Notes under the pieces: generated by a model
What the model was told of the DNA's origin: nothing
What the model saw: only the letters and a program-made list of their open reading frames with translations
The model's database searches: none
Made by a program: the position numbers and the translations under genes
Assembly: GCA_026413225.1 (NCBI GenBank)
Contig: CM048591.1
Span: forward strand, 39,091,803 to 39,155,802
Source: Otis tarda
Lineage: Eukaryota; Chordata; Aves; Otidiformes; Otididae
DNA: 64,000 bases
Direction of reading: 5' to 3'
Shown: one piece after another, positions 1 through 12,600 of the stretch
Layout of the letters: every line of letters starts with the position of its first letter
Position numbering within the stretch: the first letter of the stretch is position 1

Positions 1-3000
1 AGAAGACGGAGGAAGAGGGAAGAAGGTTCTTTAATTTGTCTTCAGCTACTAAGTTCTGTGACAATGAGGATGGAGGCGGAATAGTCCAAGTCCTAGCCTC
101 CATTAGCATTTCAGTTTGAGACAGTAGTGCTGTCCTGAGGTGCATTCCCAGTCATCCTCCCCTACGGAACCTTAGTTCAGTTTGCAGCACGGTTTTGGTA
201 TACAAGGATTAAGTTTATTTTGCAGGAAACTACACTGAAGGCTCAGCTGCATGCCAAATAAAATGCCTCTAAAAGAGACATTAAGAGTCTGAACCAATTA
301 AGAATCTGCTTCAAACTGCATATGCAGTGGAGACATTTATTCAAGGAAATAGACTATACAAAGTCTTAAGATGCATATAGTGTAGATGTACAAGTCTCAG
401 CGGTAACTGCTTTCATCTACTGATCCTCCCCTACTGCACCAAGTGTCTCGGCAATCTACACATAGCCAGAGAGTCCCAAGAACCAAAACTTCACAGTGGG
501 ATCCTCAGTGACCTTCCCAGAATTGCTTCAGAGAAGTTTGGCTACTATATCCTCTGTATCTCCTAAAACCTTAACATTTCTGTGCATAAACTATCTTCCA
601 CTGACAGCTTTTGGGACTACCTCAGAGCACCCCACTCCAACTTTTTTTTCTGGCATTACAGTCTTTCTCCATCCAATTCTATTTAAGATGCTGCTGTTGA
701 AAGTAACTCTCAGTTTATTTCTTATATTCATTCCTCCACTGGCTTCCTCTTATATCAAATTGAGGCTTCTTTCCTTTACCCCTAAGCACCTCAGCATTTA
801 GTGTAATGCTATCCGTCTTTGTCCTCGCTCTTGCTGCCCACAGCACTACCTGCAGGCAGAGCTCCTCCTCCAGCACAGATCCTTAAAAAGTTTTTTAAGT
901 CTGGGTAGTATCTGGATACTAGACACTAGCAAAGCTAAAACCAAAAGGCTGAGTTCCTACCTTGTGCCTGAATTTAACAAGAATCAAACTGCTCATGACA
1001 CAGCCAATATTCAGATACAAAGCTCACTGGCAGCAGTTGGCCTAGGAAGTCCCTTTGTAACTGGGCCAGCAGTAAAGGCTTGAACTTTGTTAAAGTTTTT
1101 CTGTATTCCCAGTTTGCAAATAAGCAACCCCTCCTCCTCCACAAAACTTTTAAGAAGAAATGCTGAATCTCATCCTTAACAACACTACAAAACAGTTGAA
1201 AAACAATGAAGTCAGAGACAGTTCATACTACCACTAAAATAAAAGCATTGATTTAATTCATAGCTCTGGAAGCGAAGAAATAGGGCACAAACACATATCG
1301 TACACAAGGCTGTGTAATCTTTCTCCGCCTCAGAAAACATTCTTGCAGGAAAGCCAAAGCTGAAAACCATGCAACTCCCTAAAATAGTTTAAAACTGTAA
1401 CTGGGAGGATTAAAACATGTGTCTCACAGATCTTTGGTTTTGGAACGTGAAATTTGGTCAATCAAATTCATGTCAAAATTCATGAGGAAAAATGCTCCCT
1501 GAATCAGGAAACCACGTTAAAGAGCTGGTGGCTGTATTTGCCAAGCAAGTGTGCTACTGTGTGAGTGATTGGGACACATGAAAAGCAAAACGGTTAAGAA
1601 AACACCCTGACAGAATGTGGAAATCTCTATCCTTAAATCTTGACTCCTATAGCCTTAGGAATCATTGAAGATAACAGATATGAAGGCTGCACCTCCACAA
1701 GCATATGGCACAGTGCAGTGCCCTGTGAAGACACTGGAGCTAGCTCTCAATGAGCAAGTTGCATATTGCACTCAGATGGCATCTGCACGCCAATATCCCC
1801 TGCTGTTCAGTAGGGCTACTCGCCTTCGGCAAATAAACCACACTGAAATGACTGTACCGCTTTAAGTGCTGAAGTTAGCTTTTACACTTCCACTGGACAC
1901 TATACTGTCTCATGGAAGTGTAATCATAACGGTACATAAGCTCTGAAAATGCTTTTAAAATCAAAAAGTTATCAGTGACATTGAGCCAAGCGCTCTCCCA
2001 GAAGTAGACATGCAGTGAGACTTTGGTGTAGTGACCTCCCTTGTTTCGTGAACAGAGGGAAGTTCTGTGCCTCTGCATTGCCAGGCAGTGAGGGAAGTGT
2101 CAAACAAAGTTTAGCGAAATCAAAGGAGGTTGAAGCAGACCTTAAAAGCATATTCACGCTTATATTAACTCAAAACAATATGTTACGTTTATAGTAACTC
2201 AATACAATATGTCTCTATTGACACTGAAATTAAAGCTGACATCCATTGTGTTGCAAAAACATAAAAAAGAAACAAGAAGCAACTCCTCCTCAAGCTAATC
2301 TTGAAAAAGAAAACAAACAAACAAACAAAAAAAAAAAAGTCTCTAATAAGAAGTAGGGAAATATGCCTCTCAAGAAAGTGGCACAGATTTCCAAAACAAA
2401 AAGGGCACATTTTTTACCTGGAATTGTACAGGGCTGGAATTATGGTTGCCATGGTAAAAGACACAAAAGAGCAGGTTAAAGTTGAGCTGCTTTTTCCAGT
2501 GACAATTTCCACATCAAGTCAAAAGTGGTAATGGCCAGAAATACCCCATTTCTCTTGGATTTTTTTTAAACCCACTCACTTCCCTTACAGAAAGGAGAAG
2601 GACTATTGTATCATCCTGTCTGAACAGTCAGAGGCAAATAAGCTTGGAAAGGTTCTGCAGGAGGGTAAACTAGATGAAGCACTCTCTCTAGTCCAGAAAA
2701 ACCTCTTCATTTGTTTGCCATCAACTAGCCTGCTCAGATATCTTAGTGCCTGCTTCTAATTTAACACAAGTTTCATTCAGCTGTTGCTTAGTTGAAGGTA
2801 ATTCAACGGACTGGGTACAAGATGAGGCTGACCACTTCTAGACTCATGAACAAAATCTGTGGAAATGTAGTTCCAGCTGACAGCATCACAGAACAATGCA
2901 GCCCTTCCGCTCTCCCAGCCCATCTCCCTGTGACTAATGCCCTGTTTCTTATTTGGTTCTTCCACCAGTTCTCTTCTGTCTATGAATGACAAATCTGAAC

Positions 3001-3017
3001 TCTTTGATAAGGATCCC
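1..3017. other. 3' flank of GDA, no gene seen
   Basis: AT-rich sequence with only short chance reading frames. It contains a short A/C-rich run (AAAC repeats then poly-A, about 2308-2338). I recognise no repeat family or exon here. Part may belong to an extended GDA 3' UTR. Confidence 0.5.
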
Positions 3018-3019
3018 CA

Positions 3020-3025
3020 TTTATT
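3020..3025 (-). terminator. Candidate GDA polyadenylation signal AATAAA
   Basis: This is the first canonical AATAAA on the GDA strand after the stop codon. The following minus-strand sequence has modest GT content. Weak evidence on its own. Confidence 0.35.
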
Positions 3026-3567
3026 ATAAATACAGACTTCTTATCTAATTTCTTTAAAAAAAATGTTTTAAATGAAATAATAACTTTTAAAAAAATAAGC
3101 TTCTAAAGAAAACTGAAAAATTTTCTAAATGCCCCAAAATGTCACTTATTTTTCCATACTTGGTGATAGTGTCATGGAAATAGTCATTATCTGCAAAATA
3201 AATTTACTAGCACTTTTTTTTAAAAAAAAATTCAGATGCATTATAGACAACTAGCATCTCATTGCTCTTGTAATGCTTTCCACGCTATTATTAAAAGAAA
3301 TAGCAGGTGTCCTCTTTAATGAAGGTACTACCAAATCCCTTATTAACTCACACACATTATCTTTACAGAGAAATTTAAATATTTGTTTCCTCTAGAACTG
3401 TGACAATTTTGGTAAAGTAATACTTAAGAGGTTTAACAAAATTTATAATGTTTGTAAGTTTTAAAATGTTAAACAAAAATGAAGTGTAATTCCTGATAAT
3501 CAGGCACTATGTTTAGTCAATTTTTTTCCAAATCAGATGCAGAATATTTTGCAAAAGAGGAATGGAT
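3020..3567 (-). other. GDA: Probable GDA 3' UTR to first polyadenylation signal
   Basis: After the TAA the minus strand runs about 540 bp of AT-rich sequence with no further coding match to a canonical AATAAA (TTTATT on plus at 3020-3025). The signal position is seen; use of the site is inferred. Further AATAAA copies on the minus strand near 714, 334 and 214 could serve longer transcripts, and the mammalian GDA 3' UTR is long. Confidence 0.45.
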
Positions 3568-3638
3568 TTATACTGAACTTGAAAAAGGAACCACTTGCTT
3601 TCCAGCCACATAAACTTCAGAAATATTCCGATCATCAC
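3568..3638 (-). CDS. GDA: GDA exon 14, C-terminus and stop (residues 428-450)
   Basis: After TTTCAG the frame gives [18 protein letters not shown] then SSSV and TAA at 3570-3568. It is nearly identical to the human C-terminus [22 protein letters not shown], including the terminal SSV that binds PDZ domains of PSD-95 in mammals. The 3' UTR follows below 3568. Confidence 0.96.
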
Positions 3639-6600
3639 CTGAAATAATATAGTCAAAACAGAGATTTGCACATAAATCTATGCACTGATTTAATTAATGA
3701 AACTTACACAATCCACAAAATCAGTTTTGGAACGCATCACTTGCAGTGACTGTTTCCTAGCACTAAGAAAGTTTATTTGGAGAGAAATAGTCAGGGCTAC
3801 CACAAAGATCAATGGATGTTTAAACTACCATTGCTTTTTTTTTTTAAGAAATAAATATAGAATTTAGGTGCTGCAACGGTGTCATGGGTTTTGTATATTT
3901 AGTAGATTCAAACCCTGAAAATATTATGTATCTGTACAGATAATGCATTGTTGCACAGTATCTGAACTAACTCAGAGACTAGGCAGCAGTAAAGCTGGTT
4001 TCCCTCAGCCACCTTCTCAAAAAGCCTAATTAGAGAATGATGCAAACACAGTCAGAGCTAACACCAGTTACCTCTACATACAACATAATGGGCAGCACAG
4101 CTCTTGGTCCAAACAATGCCCTATTGTCCTAGTTCCAGCTAGTACAGAATTAATTTTAACCTGAGCTAGCAGAGGACCTGGTGGCCCCTATGGCTGGAGG
4201 ATACAGCTGGGAGAGTTTATGAATTAGCCAACAGCTGGGATGGTTTACCCAAATTAGCCAAAGGGCTATTCCATCCCATGTGACATTATGCTCAGTATAT
4301 CAGTCAGGAGGGTGCTGAGGGGAGCCTTCTGCTGCTTGGGAGGAAGCCAAGCATCAGGTTCCACTATAAGCTATTGTACTGTAAATTATGTGCTTCAGTA
4401 TTTTCTGTTATTGGAGGTTTCTTTTGTACCTCTGTTTTCTCTTCCTCTGTTGTTCTCTTAAACTTTTTTTTATCTCAGCCCACAAGTTTTACCTTCTTCA
4501 CCAATTCTCCCTCTTGTCCCACTGTGCGGTGGGGGTGGGGTGGTGAGGGAGTAATGAGCAACTGTGTGGTATTTTAGCTACTGAGAAGGGCTAAACCATG
4601 ACACCTACAAAGAATATCTATTATCTTAGTGGAGTGGGATTGTTTGCTTTGGGTTTTGTTTATTTTAAAGGCCACCTTTTTTGTTCGGGAGTAAAAAAAA
4701 CCCACAATGGCAATTGGTCTGCAGAAGTCTTTCTGAGCTGAACTGGATCTAGACTGGTGATTAGCATGTCGGTGTTACTTTACTGTGAAATATGATTTAG
4801 CTTATACTGTACATAAAGATAGGTGTGGTAACAAATCCAACAAACTTAGTGCATCTGGTCCTGTTAAATTGACTATCTAGCTATGTCCCAAAAACAAAAG
4901 TTAAACCACCTAATTCTTATTCAGTATTTATCAGTAAATATTAACAAATGTTTGTTTAATCAATGTAAATAAATACTGTTATATTAATGTTTATATACAA
5001 GGTAAATAAACATATTTAGTTATTGTATTTTAGATATATTGTATTATTATGCATAAATACATTTATTGTTAAGCTCCACATTAACTTAGGCAATTTTTGA
5101 TATATGAAACAACAAAATAATTTTATATAGGCTAAGAATCAGAACATACCTAGATACAGAAACTTCTGGACAGTGTCCTATAAAAAAAAAAAGAGAGAAA
5201 ATTCAGAAAGCAGTATCTGCTATCCCAGATCATAATTATTTGAAGCACGAAAGAACTCATAAAAATGTTTTTCACAAATAATTCTACTAACAGTAAAATA
5301 AAAACTTAATTTGCATATTTTCTCATAAATAACTTTCAGTAAGGAAGCTGTATGTCTTGGGAAGAAAACACTGCACAAATTTGACAGTATAAACAAATCG
5401 GTGCCTAAAACAGAATATTTCCCCTTCCTCTTTCTTAGATATCTCAAATTCATTTACTTATTGAAAAATAAGACAAAATTGTAAGCATTTTTCAAGTCCT
5501 AAATTGGCTAAAAAGATTTAGACTTAAACTGGAAAATACTTTTTTTTCCCAGAATTATTTGAATTAGTAAGAAGATTTAAAACTTAAATAATTTAATCTA
5601 ATCCAGATTATTTTGTCTGAAACAGATTAAGGAACAATTACCTCACCGCTTGTGCCTGCATTCCTACATAAATGGTGACATTCATAATAGAGATGGTGAC
5701 AGATGGTCTGGCCACATCAGTAAATTCAAGTAACTGTTGTTTATTACCTTTTTTAATAATAAAGGGGTTTTGTATGAGAGGGTGTGTCCATTGCTTAAAA
5801 CCATTACGGCTTATATGTTTGCATAAAAATTGCTTTCAAGTCAAATTAGCTGTCTTGAGTTCTTGCTCAAATTTACAGTAGCAGTATAGTCAAGGCAACC
5901 TAGCCTTTATCTGGGAGCAGGTTGCCATTTTTGAGTTTGAACTCAACGTGGTAACTAAAACTAAATTGCTTTTTCTTGGCTGCCATTTGTCACTGCAAAT
6001 AGCTAACTGTAGTTGGCAGCCTGGGCTAATAAAACACGCATTAAAAAATGTTACATGCACGTTTGCTCATGGGGATATGGGACTATCACTGAGGATAGCA
6101 AGATTCTAAACAAAAAAAAAAAAAACAACCAAACACTGAACCTCTTGGGCTGGAACACAGGCAGCAGCGGTGTAGTACACCCAATTTCTGTTACTGGAAT
6201 AACAGAAACTTATTCTGGCTGTATCATAGACATAATTTCCAGTAATTTTTTTATCATTACTCCTGTTCTGATTACCTCAAACTTATCAGCAGAGAACAAA
6301 TCAAAAGGGCTGTCTGAGGCCTTCGTGTTGATTAGCAGTGCATCGAATTCTTTGCCAACCTCAAAGTTTCCAATCACATCGTCTAGTCCTAGAGCTGAGG
6401 AAGAAAATAAGCCCACAAACAGATCTTCAATGCAAGCCTCTTTCCACCATATGGAAGCACCTGACAACATACTTGAGACGTTCATAAGAAAAACTACAAG
6501 AGTTTAGATGATTACACGGGAAAACATAAAAGCAAATTCAATAGTAGTGAGTATATTAGCATTGGAGTTTGTAAGCAACTTCTCAGTAAAAACATGTATA

Positions 6601-9600
6601 TTTTGGTGAATTTCTGAAGGGTATCTGTTAAGAGTAAAAGAAATCTGAAAAACAATTGGAATCTCTTTTAATGTTTGTTCTTTGAAGGTTCTCCATTGAT
6701 TTTGTGTCATTGCAGATCTGATGTACAGGCCACTAACTGTTTAAAGTGGAATAAAAATAGTTTACATTGTAAAAATGTTAAAGCTCCAAAACAGACAATG
6801 AAATGAGGTTAGAGAAACAGTAAAGTGTATATAATACTACTCACCTTACTAATAATACTACTCACCTTACTAAGGTAAGACTTAATTGTCTGAACAGTTT
6901 AAGCAACTTTGACAATTTGTATAGATCTATTACAGTAGTAACATATAATAATATGATAATAAAGGAGGTGTGCAGAGAGGATAATGAGCAGGAACAAAGT
7001 GCAATATGGTGTGGAAAAAAAAAATCATAGCCAGATCTGAAAGTCTCATACTGACCTGTAAGGCTTTTCTTGTGGTCTGTTATTTAGCTTTGTTACTTCA
7101 AAGCTTCATTACAGCCTCTAGTTGTCAGGTTCACAAGCACTGAAAATCTACAGTTTAATCTTCAGTGACTGGGTGCTGGCAAGTGCTTAGAATATGTAAA
7201 GGGAGGCCTTTGTCTCCTTGGAAATGATTTACAACAGTTTTAAGTTGTACAAAGTATCTGTATATTAAATAAAATTTTCCAGTACTTTGGAGTTAAACTA
7301 AGTTATCAAAGGGGATAATATCCACAAATAATTTTTCACTTGTTTTCAGACTGCTCCTTTCTGACAAAAGAACTTCAGCCTTCAGTGAAGTTTGTGTGTG
7401 GCAAGAACTTCACAACACCCTAAAGATGTTTAAACTCCTCCAAATGGTGAAATATTTTGACTACCTGGCAGTTTCAACTAAAATGATCTCATATTCCTTC
7501 AAATTTGTGAGCAGAATGCAATATTTAGATCAAACAGAAGAGGGTGACAAATGTTTAGGAATCTCAGCAAAGCCAATTATTTTAACAAAGAATTGTTCAT
7601 TTAAATTTTGGCAAACTGTACTTGTCCAGGCTACTGGAAGGTTGTATTGAGTAATTTATATTTTACTCTTGAAAGTGATTTAGTAAAGATAAACCAGCTC
7701 AAAATCAATATATAAAATAAACACATTACTGAGTACACCTGAGAACCCAGATAAAATAAGCGTAGGAGTAGCTGGGAAGGAAAACCATGTATGAGTTCAG
7801 GATTTTTTTTAAGTTTTCCTTTCCATATCTCAGCTAATGTTCTGACCTTTTATGAGAACAATACATTTTGTGGGGAAAAATATCTCTCTTTTTTGTCCCC
7901 TGCCCATTTTCTGTCTTCTCTATTTCCCCATTATACTCTCCATAAATTCAAATAGAATCCTATGAAGACCTGTTTGATGACATTTCATTAAATTTTTCAG
8001 AGTTCCATTAATAGTTCCCAATGACGTTTTCTGACAACTACAAAAACGTTACACTGAAAAGACCTGGGACCAGCTCTCTAGGAGGTAATGAGGTCATTTC
8101 AGCTAACAGAAATTGTAATAAATTTCTAGTTATGTGTGGATTTAGTCCTTGCTAAATCATACAAGTTCTGCTAAAACTTTGCTAATTGTATAAATCAGTA
8201 TGTGCCTACTGATCTGACAAAACATGCCAGTGAACCAGAATAACTGATATACTATATGACTCTATTCTATAGATGTAACTGTGTCTTAACCATGGTGCAT
8301 ATCTTGTTCAAATTTTGTGCTTTTCTCTGACTGATGAGTGATTTGCAAGACATTTTGATTTGCTGGAAAAGACACTGACAAACTGAGTGCTTCACTGAGG
8401 GCTCAAAAAGCAGAAACAAAATTAGAAACTGATGACCAACAGGATGCATGATTTTATAGTAATTACACAGCTTTTCCTCTAAATGTTGGCTGCTGAGAAA
8501 AGTCTTTCCAGTTGGAGTGATAAACATACAAGCACTAACGATTAAGAAGTCTGAGGATCTTTGCAAAGAAACTGTACAACCCTGAAAAATCATTAAGATT
8601 GCATTATTAAACTCAACATCAACATGAATACTCTTCTGTAACGAGCCTAGGATGGGCATGAGAGACTGAAGGATATCTCTGCCCAGCAGATACTATTTCA
8701 GACTTTGCTCTGGCACCAGAAATTCTGTTAATTCAGCAACCTTTCAAAAACAGGGAGACATAATATCAAAAAGAGCTGTAGCTCTCTGAGTACATCCTAA
8801 AGAAATTTCTTCTTACCTTGGCTTCCTCCTAGAGTGGCTAGTTGAAAAGCTTCTTCAAGAGTTAGTCCTGTTTCATTCACTTTATTGATCTGAAGGCTAT
8901 TAGATGCCATCATTGTTTTCCTGATGGCATCAAGCATAGAAGCTGAATATCCACCAGCAACATCTAGAAGGGATCAAACTCTTAAAAACAAGTTTTGGAA
9001 ATAATTCTTTGGGTTAAATTTCTATGAGGCCTAAGTAAATGTTAGAAATCAGCAGATGCGGTAAACACAAAAAGTTTTACTACTAAGTGCTGTCTCTGAA
9101 CTTACAATTCCTAGTAAAGGTGCTCTCACATACAAAGTCAGGTAAATAGAAGACAACACAGAATAACAGAATCCTGAAAAGTTGTTGTTCAAGACCTGAT
9201 TACTCTCATGACAGGAACAAAACTTTCATCATTCATTTTTTGTTTCCTTTTTAAACATTTTTGGACCAGCTCTAGATGTCAGTACTTTACACTTCATTAC
9301 TTCAGAAGTGTGGGGGGAAAAAAAAGCAGGTCCATGAGTTGGAGACATGCTGACTTTTAAATATGAACCAGTAGGCATGATTTTGTATCTCCCAATGATT
9401 TCCAAAAGAAACCATTTTTACAGCAAACTACTGACCTGTGCCAAGGCCAAGCTTCACATTGTGTTTCAGGACCTTCTGCACATTCAAGACACCGCTGCGC
9501 AACCTGGTTTGGAAGAAGAAATGGGTTCTGTGTGATACATGCAAAGAAAGTTCAGGAAGAGTAGGGCTGCAGAGCTGTTTCATGACAAAGGCTCTCAGAA

Positions 9601-12600
9601 CATGTGCAATAGATTTGGTTTATTAAACTGGGATGGAGCATTTGCATTCATACATCTGAAAGATGGGGTTTAATCACTAAAAAATAAAGGCAGCTTTTCT
9701 CAATTAAAAACTCACAAGTTGTATAGTTCTCTGCTGAAAATGGGCTCTCAATATACCTGTGAAAAAATCCAAATGTGATATAAAGTATATTCCAGCAGAT
9801 GGGAGGCAATTTCATGAGCTCCATTAAGTCATCACAAGCAAGATATTGATTACGTTAAAGGCAAAATTACTGTTAATATTTATTACAGTATCCTGGCTGG
9901 ATACCATACAGTATCTCATTTCTGCTTAATAGAAAGAAGACTATACAGCCTATCCCCATTTCCCCAAAACATGTGCATACTTCGGGGGAAAGGGAGATGG
10001 CCTGAATCTACCATTGATAGAACTGCCAAAAGAAATAAAGCTTAAAAAAAGAACTTTTAAAATATATATATATATGTATATATACACACAAGTATACTGA
10101 AAGATCACAAATCAGTCCATAGCATACCATGCAGAACTGGAGCATGAATGGTCATGCTCAATATGTCACTTCTGGTATCACATACACTTCTGGGTATCAT
10201 ACACGGTCTTGTAATGGTAGGCTGGACTCAGAGTACTATGTGAACAACAGCTTTACATAATTGTACACCATTCTTTTTTCTTCTTTTTTTTTTTTAACTT
10301 ACGAAAAATTAGAATTGGGGCAATGTGAAATAGCAGCTCCACGAAGATTAAAAAGTTTCAGCTCTTCTTCAGAAAGATAACAGGCATGAGCCATCACTGT
10401 CTAAAGAAAAACAGAATCACTAATTTACTCAATATTGCATTTACTTCAGTCCTTGTGCTTTTTGCTGCACTGCTTCTAATAGCCAAAAGGACATCTGTTA
10501 CCATCAAGGGAAATTAATGCACTTCTTGAATGAAGTTCTTGAAATTAACAGGGGAGAAACTCTCATTACATTTACGCCTGACATATCAGTTCCTTGGCTT
10601 TTTTTCATTTATTAATGTAAGACAGGGTGCTAACTCTTGCAGTGACTACTGTGACCTAGGGGCTTCAAAGAACAAAAGCAAGAATGCCCCAGTTGCCCTA
10701 GCATTGTAGTAACCTGATGATTTATATTTCGTAGCTAACACAGAGATTAAGTAGTGTAGCTAGGAGTACATCAGATAAAATGGAAGATATATGCACTCTC
10801 AGCATGTTTCCCATTATCTCCGTAAAGGTTTACATCAGGTAGATCTATATATCTGGAGTATTCTTTAATTAAAATAATCTGATTTGTTACGCAACTGATT
10901 AATGACTTTTCTTTCTTGGCCTACATAGCTGACATTAAAAAATAAGTTCACAAGCAGTATACACAAAACATAGAAGTATAGGATAGTATAATTTAATAGG
11001 CCATAAACCAATTATTCCCAGACAAATCTACTTGGAATTACCTCATATGCCAAATGCCCACTCAAATAGAATAGCAAGAGCTCTGTTAGGCCTTGCAATC
11101 TGCTGATAAAAATGAGAACAGCACAGGGACTGTTTCCACTGAGCATCTCCTAATACCCTTGCCGTCTCTACTCATCAAGTTCAACTGTAACTGAAAATGC
11201 AAAGAGAGCAGCCACATCTTTAGTTAAGGACATACATATGGTAGCTGCCGAACCATATCTCTACAGATCTGTGCTTCTTTTTTAAAAGAAGGAACTATTT
11301 CAGCCACAGATCTGAAAAACATAATTTGAAAACATTTTAAAAAAATAATTTAGTGTCTTGGTTTTGGTGGTTGGGGAGGGAGGAATATCTTGCAGTTTTG
11401 TTATGTTTGTGCTTAATAGAATACTCCCCTAAACAACGAGAAGCCTGGCACCAGAAAGCACCAGTAACCCTGATTTTCAGTGCTGTGCATATAAGTCTGA
11501 GAGAATTAAGACCTATGTTTTTGCAGCACGAATATTCTCTTTAGTACACTGATACAACAAATCAGCGTGCATAGGACTATGCAAGAGAACAAAAGTTAAT
11601 ACTGTCTACATACTTAAGTAGTCCATATTGATTTCTGAGGTAAAAAGCATTGTAAATAAATAATTTACTGGGGTATATTTTCAAGGACAGAAATGGGAGC
11701 TCAATAGCTAATTCCCAAGGAGTTCCCAGCTGCCCTTTGTGCCTCTGAAAATCTGCCCCTAAAATTTTAAATCAATTTGATGTTTAAGCAGTCTGACTGT
11801 AGTTAGGCTGTTAATACTAACTCTTGCATGGGCTCTTCACTATCTAATAAGGTGTGCCCTGGCACTCCAGCCTGTACTTAGTGTGGGCTGATATCAGGTC
11901 TGTTTGTGTTATCTTGCCAGCATAAAGCTCTAATGAATTTTCAACCTTCAGGCCACTGCGCCTCTCAATACTTGGTAAAATCAGCTAATGAGATCAAAGC
12001 GCTTTTGGATAGTTGGAACAGTAAAGCGTAGCTGTCTGTATGTGAGGTTCACACACCAAACACAACAGAACAAGCTGCTTTTCTGCAGGAAACTGCCAAA
12101 AAATGTTGGTCCTACCATAACACCGTAGAACAAATTTTCAGGCAAAACCAGTGTGCAAGAACATTGTAATATAAGGATAACCAAGTACTTCCCAAGAATT
12201 ACCAGCTCCTACAATACCAGCTTTACGTAGTCTCCTGCTGATCTCACTGCCCCAATTCTCTTTGGAGCCCTTGGAAATGGATCAGGGAGCATAAAACACC
12301 TTTATTGTTCATCTCCCCTAAAACACTTATGAAAAGTGTGGGCTTGTCTAAAGTTGCAATACTTTGACCAACACCTGTGCAAGAGAGAACATAAAACCAA
12401 TTTACTTGCCCCTAGATGTCACTGACCTTGACAAAACAATACAAACTGTTCAGGTAACTACAATTAAGCATCATGTTCTCTATGTGGATAAATCTAAACT
12501 ATACTGTGGAAGTTTTCATGCAGCTACCTTGCTCGTAAGCAGCTTGTTTTTATCATACAATTCAGTGTAATTCTGGTAGGCAGGAAACATGGTCTTCACA

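Noticed and set aside
6013..6507. A 164-codon plus-strand frame
   Set aside because: It overlaps GDA exon 12 on the opposite strand, and its codons mirror the conserved exon; it is a shadow.
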